Shown in pieces: positions 35,191 through 44,880 of a stretch of DNA of 64,000 bases. The stretch is taken from NCBI GenBank assembly GCA_002328585.1, contig DCUV01000032.1:284204-348203 (forward strand), in the 5' to 3' direction. A program made the position numbers and the translations under genes. This stretch comes from Spirochaetia bacterium UBA2205 (GTDB taxonomy: Bacteria > Spirochaetota > UBA4802 > UB4802). How positions within the stretch are numbered: position 1 is the first letter of the stretch; each line of letters opens with the position of its first letter. The notes below the pieces were generated by a model, which saw nothing but the letters and a program-made list of their open reading frames with translations, searched no databases and was not told the origin of the DNA.

Positions 35191-36513
35191 TTAGATGGTG
35201 GTGTAATTAATCCTGCACATAACATATGGCAAATAACTATCGCCAATCCATTCGCGCTCTTTTGATAGTACTATGGTGTCATCAAGCATACTCATTACAT
35301 CGTCAGCCACCATGCAATTTTTAAGCCTTCCCTGCACCTCACCTTTATTGACAAACCATGCCAAATCTAAATTAGCAGAAAATTGTCCCATCAATGTATT
35401 AGATTGACCAAATCCTATGAATTGATCAATAATGATACCGGTGCCCATCTGTGTAATCATATCTTTGAATGATACACCCCCACCCGGCACTACAATGTTG
35501 CTGAAGCTTTCCTGTGGCAATGTAGCATAACTACGCGATGCATTACCGGTAGGGTCACACTGCAATATGTGGCTACTTTGCAAATGCGCTATATTCCGTT
35601 GCACATATCCATGTTCAATGATTATTTTATTAAAAGCTATCACCCCTTCACCATCAAAAGGGTAACTGCCGGGTGCAAAATTTTCAAGCGGATTATCATA
35701 TACACTCACCTGCTTGCCAAAAATTTTTTGACCAAATTTCCCTTTATACCGCGATATACCCCGTTGAATCGACTTCCCGGAAAGCCCTTGTAATACTACC
35801 CCCATAATCTGGCTGAATGCTTTTGGCGTTAGTATAGCATAATAGTTGCCAGAAGGGATAGCAGCATTTGTTTCGCTGAATCGCAACTTCATAATAAGGC
35901 GATTAACAATTTCATGATAATCAAATGCGCTTCCCCATGAACTGCTTTCATATACCTGTATACGGCTTCCATCTGATACTATGCGCAATACTGAAACGCT
36001 TACCCCATGATGTACATAACGATATCCTGCTTCAAAACCACTGGAGTTGGTTAAATAAACATATCCATCAACACACCCTGCCGAACTATCAACAATGCAA
36101 TCACTATATTCTTTACGGATTGTATCTATTATAGCTTGCAATTGATGTAGTTGATCTTCTACAGTCCAGCTTTTTAACCATTGTTCATCATAGAGCGTTA
36201 CTTCGGGTAAACCATTTTTACCAGGAAGTTCATAATCCTCATTATCCCCATACTGCGCAGTATCCTTTGCATGGTCAATAACCGATTGTATATCATTGAA
36301 ATCATTACAATATGAAAAACCGGTTTGCTTATGTATATTCAGCCGGATGCCATATCCCTGTACCGCAGATTCACGCGCTGAATGGAACATGTTATTTTTA
36401 AACGTAACTGATCTACTGATAACATCATTGGAATAAATATCCCACCACCTGCATTGAATGCCCTGACATTCTTTGCGTATAGCATCATGATTTCTTTTTG
36501 CTGCCTCCAGCAC
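35191..36513 (-). CDS. tldE: TldE/PmbA-type subunit of the TldD/TldE protease
   Basis: Protein of 440 aa from the PmbA/TldD family without the metal-binding HExxxH motif, as expected for the E subunit. In enterobacteria TldD/TldE cut unfolded peptides, process microcin B17 and degrade CcdA. Visible family parts include SARESAVQGYGIRL near the N-terminus, FSQIMGVVLQGLSGKSIQRG, the domain-swap region with FPFDGEG-like YPFDGEGV, and MGTGIIIDQFIGFGQSNTLMGQFSAN. Its start overlaps the tldD stop by 29 bases, so the two are translated together. No peptide precursor gene is adjacent. Confidence 0.85.
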   Translation of the reverse strand: MLEAAKRNHDAIRKECQGIQCRWWDIYSNDVISRSVTFKNNMFHSARESAVQGYGIRLNIHKQTGFSYCNDFNDIQSVIDHAKDTAQYGDNEDYELPGKNGLPEVTLYDEQWLKSWTVEDQLHQLQAIIDTIRKEYSDCIVDSSAGCVDGYVYLTNSSGFEAGYRYVHHGVSVSVLRIVSDGSRIQVYESSSWGSAFDYHEIVNRLIMKLRFSETNAAIPSGNYYAILTPKAFSQIMGVVLQGLSGKSIQRGISRYKGKFGQKIFGKQVSVYDNPLENFAPGSYPFDGEGVIAFNKIIIEHGYVQRNIAHLQSSHILQCDPTGNASRSYATLPQESFSNIVVPGGGVSFKDMITQMGTGIIIDQFIGFGQSNTLMGQFSANLDLAWFVNKGEVQGRLKNCMVADDVMSMLDDTIVLSKEREWIGDSYLPYVMCRINYTTI

Positions 36514-37882
36514 CTTTGCCTCCTATAAGAACATTTTTTATCAATAGGTGCGGACCACCTGAGGAAACCGGAAGAGGCGCTTGCCCCTGTTTACCACAGC
36601 CTCCCAATCCACCATACATGGTACAATCATCTGCGATTGCATCGATATTCATAAGCGTCATAAACACATTCCCGCTAAGCATGCAATCACGCAATATCCT
36701 CTTTTTCTTTCCCCGTTTCACCTCATAGGCATACGCCGGGGTAAAGGTAAACATCTCAAGATTGGTCTGCCCTCCTAATGCACCAACTACATACAACCCA
36801 TTACCTAAACGATCAAACAGCTCATCAACAGTTGCGTTACCATTATCGATATAGGTATTGGTCATCCGTACAATGGGAGGTGCAGTACACGATATTGCCC
36901 GTGCATTGCCGGTTGGCTGCTCCCCCATTTTTATAGCTGTTTCCCGTGAATGCAATCTGCCAGTTAAAATGCCATCCTTAATCAAATAGGTTTTTCGTGG
37001 TTGTATCCCCTCATCATCAATAGGAATATACCCTGTATAGGGCAGTGAGCCATCATCAATCACCTGTAAACATCCCGGACCAAAACGCCTGCCAATCACC
37101 ATAAGCTCTTTCATTCGGGGATTCTCATAAATAAAATCTGCCTCTGAAAGATGCCCAAATGCCTCATGAATAAAAACCCCTGCCAGCTTTGGATCTGCTA
37201 TGACATTGTATAGCCCACTTTGTACCTGTTCTGCTTTTACCAGCTCTGTAGCTGTTTTTACCACTTTTTCTGCCACTGCATAGTTATCCTCAACCAGTTC
37301 AAATCCGCCGTATTGTGCAATCGATTCACCGTACGGTTGCATAACAGTACCATCCTTTGCTATGGCCGAAAACGAAATGCCGCAAAACGAGCTTTCATAA
37401 TCAACACTTGTTTCATCAGTATTGTACATATAATAATGAGCGATGGAATCCCTGTACACAACATTGGTATTCTCAACCAATTGGCTTCTCTTCAAAATTG
37501 CGTTGTAGCGGTGCATAAGCTCCATCTTTTCTTCAAGGCTTACGCTGTGCAAAGGCTTCAGTACTTTTGTTTTTTTGTTCACGACATTGGATTGCATAGC
37601 AGCAATTGTAACAGCGTCATCTTTTTTTTGTAGGTTCGATAGTTCCTGTGCATGGGTTATTGCATAATCCATCATATCCAGCGTGGTAAATGAAACAAAT
37701 CCCCAGCATCCCCTGTTGTAGACGCGTACTGATCCCTGTGTTGTTTTGCCAGCCTTACAGGTTTCCACCATATTCTTTGAAAGATGTATGCTTACTGCCT
37801 CATCTTCACTCATTCGAATTTCAGCATACTCCGCTTTTATGTTTTTTAATTTCTTCTGTACCATTGTCATGTCTACTACCAT
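36485..37882 (-). CDS. tldD: TldD metalloprotease subunit
   Basis: Catalytic subunit (465 aa) of the TldD/TldE heterodimer. The zinc motif HExxxH is present as H239-E240-AFG-H244 in IHEAFGHLSEAD. The region PRMKELMVIGRRFGPGCLQVIDDGS and the C-terminal GGLGGCGKQGQAP are standard for TldD. GGGAG precedes the ATG. It is upstream of and overlaps tldE. It probably degrades unfolded or short peptides in the cytoplasm; a natural-product role would need a precursor peptide, which is not seen. Confidence 0.92.
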   Translation of the reverse strand: MVVDMTMVQKKLKNIKAEYAEIRMSEDEAVSIHLSKNMVETCKAGKTTQGSVRVYNRGCWGFVSFTTLDMMDYAITHAQELSNLQKKDDAVTIAAMQSNVVNKKTKVLKPLHSVSLEEKMELMHRYNAILKRSQLVENTNVVYRDSIAHYYMYNTDETSVDYESSFCGISFSAIAKDGTVMQPYGESIAQYGGFELVEDNYAVAEKVVKTATELVKAEQVQSGLYNVIADPKLAGVFIHEAFGHLSEADFIYENPRMKELMVIGRRFGPGCLQVIDDGSLPYTGYIPIDDEGIQPRKTYLIKDGILTGRLHSRETAIKMGEQPTGNARAISCTAPPIVRMTNTYIDNGNATVDELFDRLGNGLYVVGALGGQTNLEMFTFTPAYAYEVKRGKKKRILRDCMLSGNVFMTLMNIDAIADDCTMYGGLGGCGKQGQAPLPVSSGGPHLLIKNVLIGGKGAGGSKKKS

Positions 37883-37941
37883 TATATTCTTCTCCCAAAA
37901 ACATTATTGATACTCAGAATACTGTCAAATGACAGCCATCT

Positions 37942-37964
37942 CCACCTAATCACTGAATAGGTGG
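37942..37964 (-). terminator. Weak hairpin downstream of the FGase-like gene
   Basis: Arms CCACCTA/TAGGTGG with a 9-base loop, 37 bases after the stop of the minus-strand gene at 38001. No U-tract follows. Confidence 0.3.
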
Positions 37965-38000
37965 CAGATTCCTCATTGTATACGGTATATGCAATATCCT

Positions 38001-38702
38001 TTACATTGTTGCCATTGCCCTTTTTATTGCCTGTCCAATATTTTTCGATAACTGTCGCCATAAATGGTTCCCCTGAAAATATAAATCCTGGTTAACCTCC
38101 ACTTCTATGCCACAGTACCTATCTCCATACTGCTTTCTCAACCATACCGTTACCCCGTCACCACACCCTCTGTAAGGGTAATTGTATGCTATGCGCAATG
38201 GATGCAGTGCAAACAATGTTTCTTTGATACTTTTACATAATTGCTGTTCTACCGGGCAGCATTGATCATATAAAAGACCTATATCACAATACCGTTTAAA
38301 TCCATTCAATTGTGGTGTAAACGAATGAACAGCAACATGAACAACATAAGTATGATGTTGTATTGCTTTGATAACAGCCTGTTCTATAGTATGGCGATGT
38401 TTAGTATAATAACGTTGTATCAGCTCTTTTTTTAAATCACTATTGGAATTTTTTGTAAATTTTGAAAATAATTCATCACTCCCCATTGACCGGTTACAAT
38501 CAACAATAAGTCGTGTAACCTTTGTGTATAGTAGTGGTGCTTGAAGTATGTTAGCAATGATGATAGCCATTGATAATGCCCCAATATCATACGCAGCGTG
38601 GGTTGCTACTATTTCATACTCTTCGGAAAAAAGTTCTACAAATTTACGAGGTATATAGTTTCCGGCATGTTCACAGGTAACAATACAAGTATTTTTTGCC
38701 AT
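38001..38702 (-). CDS. N-formylglutamate amidohydrolase family protein
   Basis: Cytoplasmic 233-aa protein with the FGase fold features: VTCEHAGNYIPRKF at the start, THAAYDIGALSMA, RLIVDCNRS, VHVAVHSFTP and YRGCGDGVTVWLR with GIEVEVNQ near the end. Members hydrolyse N-formylglutamate or related N-acyl amino acids using a metal held by the His/Glu set in CEH and VHS. The frame continues 56 codons further upstream, but that part overlaps the divergent TauE-like gene and its promoter region, so the ATG at 38702 is taken. Related proteins are often of unknown substrate; histidine-degradation genes are absent here. Confidence 0.8.
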   Translation of the reverse strand: MAKNTCIVTCEHAGNYIPRKFVELFSEEYEIVATHAAYDIGALSMAIIIANILQAPLLYTKVTRLIVDCNRSMGSDELFSKFTKNSNSDLKKELIQRYYTKHRHTIEQAVIKAIQHHTYVVHVAVHSFTPQLNGFKRYCDIGLLYDQCCPVEQQLCKSIKETLFALHPLRIAYNYPYRGCGDGVTVWLRKQYGDRYCGIEVEVNQDLYFQGNHLWRQLSKNIGQAIKRAMATM

Positions 38703-38790
38703 TTGCAAAACCTTTGCAGTATATCGCTTGACATAAAGCAACTGTATTCTAATTTTCTGGTCAACATTTATTTTTACAAAAGAGGTCAGT

Positions 38791-39147
38791 ATGATTATTA
38801 TTACAGCAATCATTGGGCTATTCACCGGCATGTTATCAGGTATTATGGGTATTGGTGGTGGGATTATCATGATACCAGCATTGATATATGTAATGCATTT
38901 TAATCAGCATTTAGCACAGGGGACAACATTGGCTGCAATGATACCACCTATTGGTATTCTTGCAGCATACGAATATTATAAATCCGGCTATGTTAATATA
39001 CCGGTTGCGCTTACCCTGTCTTTAGGTTTTATCATTGGCGGCTATTTTGGTGGTAAGATTGCGGTATCGCTTGATAGCGAAACACTCCGCCGTATTTTTG
39101 GAATAATCCTCTTTGTTATGTCATTGCATATCATATTTTCAAAATAG
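38791..39147 (+). CDS. Half-size TauE/SafE-like membrane transporter
   Basis: Integral membrane protein of 118 aa with about four hydrophobic helices. It opens with the TauE/SafE signature GLFTGMLSGIMGIGGGIIMIPAL and includes AQGTTLAAMIPP and GGYFGGKIAVSLD. Full TauE/SafE anion exporters are about 250 aa and made of two such halves; this one ends after one repeat, so it would have to dimerise. The frame is intact, with AGAGGT before the ATG and a normal stop, so it looks like a genuine half-length member rather than a fragment. Substrate (sulfite, sulfonate or other) unknown. Confidence 0.75.
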   Translation: MIIITAIIGLFTGMLSGIMGIGGGIIMIPALIYVMHFNQHLAQGTTLAAMIPPIGILAAYEYYKSGYVNIPVALTLSLGFIIGGYFGGKIAVSLDSETLRRIFGIILFVMSLHIIFSK

Positions 39148-39321
39148 CCACCATTCCTGCATGGGTAACAATGGCATTGTTTATTAGCATTCATAAATCT
39201 GCAATGTGTAAATTTTAATATGTAGTTATGTGCAATACATAAAATAGTTGCTTTATTACTATAGACATGATACTATATTTACAGTAAACAATCTTCATTT
39301 GTTTTTTATCAGGTAACTATC

Positions 39322-39603
39322 ATGCAGCAACAGAACAGTAATATTCAAAAACCACAACGAATAAAACCAATTTACACACAAAAAGTACCCATTCCATCTC
39401 ACTTTGCATCTCTTTTATGGGATGAACAGGATACTGCTCCACTTGAAAAATTAATTCTCCGTGTTTTGCAGTATGGCAATTATGAAGAAATACATACTAT
39501 TTACTCTTTATATTCAACGGAAACAACTAACATAGCATCTCGTTACCCTGACATAAAACGGGGAGTAAAATTCTGGGTGCGGTACTGGAATGAACACAAT
39601 TAA
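39322..39603 (+). CDS. Putative antitoxin preceding an AbiEii-type toxin
   Basis: Small soluble protein of 93 aa. The central LWDEQDTAPLEKLILRVLQYGNYEEI and the tryptophan-rich end (FWVRYW) resemble the short proteins (DUF6922-like) that commonly sit just upstream of AbiEii nucleotidyltransferase toxins. Its stop overlaps the start of the toxin frame by 14 bases, the usual coupling for such pairs. AGGT lies eight bases before the ATG. The family call is from memory of the domain pattern and is moderate. Confidence 0.6.
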   Translation: MQQQNSNIQKPQRIKPIYTQKVPIPSHFASLLWDEQDTAPLEKLILRVLQYGNYEEIHTIYSLYSTETTNIASRYPDIKRGVKFWVRYWNEHN

Positions 39604-40161
39604 CACAACAATAATTACCCTGGCACAACAGATACAAAAGCAGTTCCCGCATTTTTATTTAGCTGGTGGTACTGCCATAATGTTAAAATATAACCACAGG
39701 ATAAGTTATGATCTTGATTTCTTTAATTTTAAAGAATTTTCATATAACCGATTGGCAAAAAAAGTAATACCATTATATCAAAACCAGATTGATAAATGGG
39801 AGCGTAAAGAGGATAATATAGATTTCTTTATCAATGGAATAAAAGTATCATTTTTTTTCCTTTTAAAAACCTTGAAAAAATTGAAACCATTCATGGAATT
39901 AAAGTAGCAGGTGATTTTGATCTCTTTTTAAACAAACTGTATGTTGCAGGAAGAAGAATTGACCCCAAAGATCCTTTTGATGCTGCTTATTTGTATAACC
40001 AGCATAATTGGGATAACAACTACATTATACAAGGTTTTGAAAAGAAGTTCAAGGGACAAAGTTATAAAATATATTTAGGGGCTTTATTGAGCTTTGAGGA
40101 TTATAGCGAATTGCCAGCATGGATAAAAGAAACGCTGATGAAGCTTATATACCAGGTTTAA
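39590..40161 (+). pseudogene. AbiEii-type nucleotidyltransferase toxin, split by a frameshift in a T8 run
   Basis: The first 89 or so codons carry the nucleotidyltransferase motif LAGGTAIMLKYNHRISYDLDFF. The frame then runs off to a stop at 39907. In the -1 frame from the eight-T run at 39851-39858, the protein continues naturally: PFKNLEKIETIHGIK, then DFDLFLNKLYVAGRRIDPKD, FDAAYLYNQHNWD and a stop at 40159-40161, matching the C-terminal half of AbiEii/MNT toxins. One extra T in the run would restore a protein of about 190 aa. It may be a true mutation, a homopolymer sequencing error or ribosomal slippage. The end overlaps the convergent copA by 17 bases. Confidence 0.75.
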
Positions 40162-42490
40162 ACCTCTTGAGCATCAACGATAAACTTACCACTGTTACCG
40201 AGCTTAAAGCCATGGCAGCCCCGGCCAGTTCGGGTTTTACCAGCCAGCCTGTGAAAGGATATAACACACCCGCAGCTACAGGAACCAAAATCGCATTATA
40301 CGCAAATGCCCAGAAGATATTCTGTTTTATACGTCGCATTACTTTTACTGCTAACTCAAAATACGTTACCACATCACGCAATCTGTTCCTCAAGAGTACC
40401 ACATCGCCAGCTTCTATCGCCACATCAGTTCCACTGCCAAGTGCAATCCCAATATCAGCCTGTGCCAGCACCGGCGCATCATTTATGCCATCACCAATAA
40501 ACGCCACAATATCTCCATCCTTTTGCAACTGTTTCACAATATTCATTTTATCTTCAGGTTTAACATCAGCATAAACTACATCAATGCCAATTTCATGAGC
40601 TATCGCCAGAGCACTAAGCCTGTTATCACCTGTAAGCATAGCTGTTTTTATACCACGCTGTCGTAAAGAGCGTATAACCTTGTTTGCATCTGCCCTCGGC
40701 GTATCCGATAGCGCAATAATACCATACGGCTTTTCCTGTGCTACAACAACAACCGTTTTCCCCTCATCTTCAAATTCTTTCATTTTTTGTGCGATAGTTG
40801 CTTCAAATGGCATGTAATCCTGTATGAAATCACTGCTGCCAACAATAACCTTTTTTTGAGCTATCGTTCCCATGACACCCTTCCCTTCTGCTACACTGAT
40901 ATCCTCAACGTTATTGAGCGCTACTTGATTATTGTTAGCAAATTGTACAATTGCTTCACCAATAGGATGATTAGCATAGCGTTCCAGGGAAGCACAAACC
41001 GATAGCAATTCATGTTCACTGATGGTATCAAACGCTACAATATTGGTTACTGTCATGGTGCCGGTTGTTAACGTTCCCGTTTTATCAAATACAGCACATG
41101 TAACCCTTGAAGCATTTTCCAGGGCTTCACTCTTTTTAATCAGTATTCCCAATTCAGCACCTTTTCCAATACCAACGGTTATAGCAGTTGGAGTAGCAAG
41201 CCCCAATGCACATGGGCAGGCTATAACAATCACAGCTACAAACACCTGAAATGAAAAAAATATATCCCCATTTATTACATACCATACCATTGCAGCTATT
41301 GTTGCAATCGTCAGTATAGCCGGTATAAAAATGGTTACTACCCTGTCGGCAAAACGCTGCACATGTGGTTTTGACATCACTGCATGTTCAACAAGATTAA
41401 TAATCCTTGATAGTACTGAATCCTGCCCAATAGCTTTTGCCTTTATCACAATCAGGTTGTTTTTGTTGAGTGTCCCCCCAATGACTGCATTGCCTTCGCT
41501 TTTGAATACTGGCACGGATTCACCGGTTACCATCGACTCGTCCACAAAACTTTGTCCCTTTACTATTTCGCCATCTACCGGAATGCGCGTTTGCGGTTTC
41601 ACAACAACCATGTCGCCGATGGTAACATCACGGGTGTTAATCTCTATTTCACTCCCATCTCGAATGACTATCGCTGTATCCGGACTAAGCGATAGTAACT
41701 TGGCAATGGTATGGGATGTCCTTGATTTAGCCCTTTCTTCAAGATATTTCCCAATGTTAAGAAATGATGCCAAAAATATTGACGTTTCATAGACCATAAA
41801 CTCATGCGACAGCACGTGCAGTGAAGCAAGGACACTTGCAACAAATGATATCCCGATGCCCATGGCATACATAACATCCATTGATAGAACCCTATTTTTC
41901 AGTGCATGGTATGCACCAACAAATATGTGATAGCTTACAAAAATAAACACTGGCGTTGATATAATAGCAATGCTAATAGTGTCCATAGCCCACGATCCAT
42001 ACATCATTGCCATAAGCAAAGCACCCGCTACCAGTCCAACAACAATCTGTACCAGCCGCAGTGGTGACTGTTTTTGTGTTTGAACCTCTTCTGTCCCTAA
42101 AAACGTGTAACCAGCATCTTCAACCTTTGTTTTTATGTCGCTGTTATGAACAGCTTCAGGGGTAACAACAAGCATTGCTTTTCCTGTGGCATAGTTTACA
42201 TTAATATCAAGCACACCTCCTATATTCATAACCGCATTCGTTACAGCTTTAGAGCACATGACACAGCTCATCCCACCTATTGTTGCCTGTAAAATTTCTT
42301 TTTCTATGTATACTCCATTTTCTTCCAGCAGTTCAACAATATGCATGGGACTTATAACGGAGCTATCGTACTCAATTTCATAGTGTTTATTGTTATAGTC
42401 TACACCAGTAATACCCGGTGTACTTGTTATCAGTTGTGTAATGGCTTCACGATTATTATTTTTTATTGATATCAATAATTTTTTATTCAT
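40145..42490 (-). CDS. copA: Copper-exporting P1B-type ATPase
   Basis: Membrane pump of 781 aa exporting Cu+. Order: an N-terminal HMA-like fold without any CxxC (about 1-63), a second HMA domain with GGMSCVMCSKAV, membrane helices, the actuator motif DESMVTGESVPV, the transmembrane CPC metal site in VIACPCALGLATP, phosphorylation motif FDKTGTLTTG, nucleotide-domain HPIGEAI, and GDGINDAPVLAQADIG. The last two helices complete the P1B topology. GAGG sits before the ATG at 42490; the ATG three codons earlier abuts that site and is less likely. CPC plus the HMA motif indicates Cu+/Ag+. No copper chaperone or regulator is adjacent. Confidence 0.93.
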   Translation of the reverse strand: MNKKLLISIKNNNREAITQLITSTPGITGVDYNNKHYEIEYDSSVISPMHIVELLEENGVYIEKEILQATIGGMSCVMCSKAVTNAVMNIGGVLDINVNYATGKAMLVVTPEAVHNSDIKTKVEDAGYTFLGTEEVQTQKQSPLRLVQIVVGLVAGALLMAMMYGSWAMDTISIAIISTPVFIFVSYHIFVGAYHALKNRVLSMDVMYAMGIGISFVASVLASLHVLSHEFMVYETSIFLASFLNIGKYLEERAKSRTSHTIAKLLSLSPDTAIVIRDGSEIEINTRDVTIGDMVVVKPQTRIPVDGEIVKGQSFVDESMVTGESVPVFKSEGNAVIGGTLNKNNLIVIKAKAIGQDSVLSRIINLVEHAVMSKPHVQRFADRVVTIFIPAILTIATIAAMVWYVINGDIFFSFQVFVAVIVIACPCALGLATPTAITVGIGKGAELGILIKKSEALENASRVTCAVFDKTGTLTTGTMTVTNIVAFDTISEHELLSVCASLERYANHPIGEAIVQFANNNQVALNNVEDISVAEGKGVMGTIAQKKVIVGSSDFIQDYMPFEATIAQKMKEFEDEGKTVVVVAQEKPYGIIALSDTPRADANKVIRSLRQRGIKTAMLTGDNRLSALAIAHEIGIDVVYADVKPEDKMNIVKQLQKDGDIVAFIGDGINDAPVLAQADIGIALGSGTDVAIEAGDVVLLRNRLRDVVTYFELAVKVMRRIKQNIFWAFAYNAILVPVAAGVLYPFTGWLVKPELAGAAMALSSVTVVSLSLMLKRFKPGI

Positions 42491-42689
42491 ATTAAACATC
42501 CTCTAAAATACTGTATTACTATTCATAGTCCTACAATATACTATAAAAACAACAATAAATCAATACCTGATTATTTATTATTATCTGGAAGAAAAAAATT
42601 TATGCCTATTCATGATGGATTATGATTTCAATCACTTCACTCATATTCTTTACTTATCAGGTCATTGCCTTTTAGTAACTTTTTTTATC

Positions 42690-44807
42690 TTATACAGACT
42701 CAATCCCTATAAAAATCTTATCATCGCGGTGCTGTATGTTTGATGCATTCATTTTTATTGCCTCGTTAATGAGTGATACTGTTTGTTCAACGCTTAAGTG
42801 CCCACTTTCAAGGATGAAATGCTTTAAATCTTTATATTGGTTCCCAAAATAGTCTGTATTAAATTCTTCAATTATACCATCAGTAAATAGGTACAATTTA
42901 TAGTTTCCTGTGATATCAATTATTTTATTTTCATAATTTGAAAATTTTGAAATTCCAATTGCAGGGCCTGTTCGGGATAGCTCAAAAATATTGCTGTTCA
43001 TAACCAAAAATTGGTCGGGATGTCCTGCCGAAGCATAAAGGAGTTTATTATTGCTCCCATCAATATCCACCATTATTGCCGTTAAAAACATTTTCATTGT
43101 TTTATAGTAATTTGAAAATACTGTATTGAGCTTCTTAAAAACTTCAGCAGGGGTTTCACATTCATCCTTTAATTTATCATATTCAACTTTTATCAATATG
43201 GTAATCAGTGATGCACTTATACCATGTCCAGTTGCATCAGCAAGAAACACTCGTGTCTTTTTATTTGGAAGAGAAGCTATGTCATAAATGTCACCCCCTA
43301 TTTGCATAAAAGGTTCATTGTACACTGCAATCTTTACGTCCGGTATGTGCATTATTTCTTTAGGAATAATCCTATCATGAATAGTTTTTGCAAGATGGAC
43401 TTCATTTGATATTTGATCATATAATGATGCCAGCTTTTTATACGTTTTCTCCGTATCCCTCTGAGCAGATATGGCTTTGTCAGTCTGATTCACAAGCTCT
43501 TCCGTTTTTTTCATTACTTCAACATTTAAATTTTCTGAAAGATATTCTGTTGTTTTAAATGCTCTTGCAAATCGCAATGACAAAACTGATGATTGGAACA
43601 AAATAAAAAGCGCAAGCCCGTATTCAGACATGAAAAATGTACGTATGATAAATAGATTATGTAAAATATCATTAACAATAGTTAACATTAATACTACATA
43701 CCCTATACATATTAACAATGCGTCATCCCTGCGACGAATACTGGCAGCAATAAGAACTATCAAAACTCCAACCAGTGTAATGAAAAGTATTACATTATAG
43801 GCACTTATCACATTTGTAAATATTCTGGGCGGAAAAATCACTGAAATGCTTATAAAAATAATCCCTGTAATAATCTGAAAAATTACAAACACTCTGCTTG
43901 ATTCACGCGGAAAAAGATAATAAACATAGAGCGTAAAACTTAACCATCCTAAACCAAGGCTGCCATATTCAATTGAAAATCTGATAAAAAAAACATTGAA
44001 ATCATAAAAAATTCGTTCAAGATAATTACCTATAACAAATGAATGGCTGAAAATCGCAAAACAAAATATGGAAAACCAAAAAGAGGTTTTATCTTTTCTA
44101 CGTCCCATCCAGAGAATTAAATGATAGACGGCAATGATAAATATAATGCCAAGTATAACCGTTTTAATAAAATCATGTTCCCACAGAATCTGTGTAATAC
44201 TTTCAAAAGGACCAATAACTATACACTTATTAAGTCCACCTCCACGATGAAAAAAGTTTGATACTTTTACTGCTATGACAAATTCTTCAGACTTTTTTTC
44301 ACAGCTTAAAGGTTTTAATTGAGGTCTTAAACAAGGGCTTGAGGATTGCTCATCAATGCTAACAATCCCAGAACACATAAATTTATTGCCATTGAAATAG
44401 AGTTCATAGGCTGTGTTTGCACCTGGAACATAGATGGCTGGTGAAGTCTCCCAAAAACTTTTATTTACTTTTACCTGTAAGCGATACCAGCCATAACCAT
44501 CGCCTTTGAACTTTTCAGAATTCCAGTAACTGGGTATTATAATGTAATCCCATTCAGAATCATCGTAATCTGGACGAGCAAAAGCTGGATTATCTTCCAA
44601 CATCCGATACTTCCACTCACCCTTAAGTTCAACAGGTTTTTCTTTAGTAAAATCAATTGTGGAACAATCAAATACTCCACTTTTTGCAGAATAGTTTGAA
44701 AAAAACACCTCCGTCTGAGAGCAACCTCCAAAGAATAAACAGGCCACCAATAGTGGAATGAGGTATAATTTCATTGCAACTGCGCTAACATAAAATTTGG
44801 TATTCAT
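42690..44807 (-). CDS. 7TM-DISM sensor with SpoIIE/PP2C-type serine phosphatase, lipoprotein-type N-terminus
   Basis: Signalling protein of 705 aa. The N-terminus has a signal peptide ending in a lipobox-like LFFGGC, then a periplasmic beta-sandwich (about 30-200, LKGEWKYRM...GYGWYRLQV), seven hydrophobic helices (about 210-420), a coiled-coil linker and a C-terminal PP2C/RsbU phosphatase. Its metal-binding acidic residues appear in GGDIYD, LADATGHGISASLI and LFTDGIIEE. Such proteins convert an extracytoplasmic cue, perhaps a carbohydrate, into dephosphorylation of an anti-sigma-factor antagonist. No partner gene is adjacent. The start may instead be the in-frame ATG at 44774, which leaves the lipobox intact. 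A candidate attenuated leader lies upstream. Confidence 0.85.
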   Translation of the reverse strand: MNTKFYVSAVAMKLYLIPLLVACLFFGGCSQTEVFFSNYSAKSGVFDCSTIDFTKEKPVELKGEWKYRMLEDNPAFARPDYDDSEWDYIIIPSYWNSEKFKGDGYGWYRLQVKVNKSFWETSPAIYVPGANTAYELYFNGNKFMCSGIVSIDEQSSSPCLRPQLKPLSCEKKSEEFVIAVKVSNFFHRGGGLNKCIVIGPFESITQILWEHDFIKTVILGIIFIIAVYHLILWMGRRKDKTSFWFSIFCFAIFSHSFVIGNYLERIFYDFNVFFIRFSIEYGSLGLGWLSFTLYVYYLFPRESSRVFVIFQIITGIIFISISVIFPPRIFTNVISAYNVILFITLVGVLIVLIAASIRRRDDALLICIGYVVLMLTIVNDILHNLFIIRTFFMSEYGLALFILFQSSVLSLRFARAFKTTEYLSENLNVEVMKKTEELVNQTDKAISAQRDTEKTYKKLASLYDQISNEVHLAKTIHDRIIPKEIMHIPDVKIAVYNEPFMQIGGDIYDIASLPNKKTRVFLADATGHGISASLITILIKVEYDKLKDECETPAEVFKKLNTVFSNYYKTMKMFLTAIMVDIDGSNNKLLYASAGHPDQFLVMNSNIFELSRTGPAIGISKFSNYENKIIDITGNYKLYLFTDGIIEEFNTDYFGNQYKDLKHFILESGHLSVEQTVSLINEAIKMNASNIQHRDDKIFIGIESV

Positions 44808-44880
44808 AATAGCGTATCACATTATGCAAAAAGTAACATCAACCTTGAGCAGTCAGTACAGGAATATTTTTAATATAAGA

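Noticed and set aside
38703..38870. 56-codon N-terminal extension of the N-formylglutamate amidohydrolase-like gene
   Set aside because: It overlaps the divergent TauE-like gene, is absent from the family pattern, and the ATG at 38702 begins exactly where similarity begins.
40119..40574. 151-codon plus-strand frame
   Set aside because: It lies antisense to the strongly conserved copA C-terminus and overlaps the restored AbiEii tail; a shadow frame.
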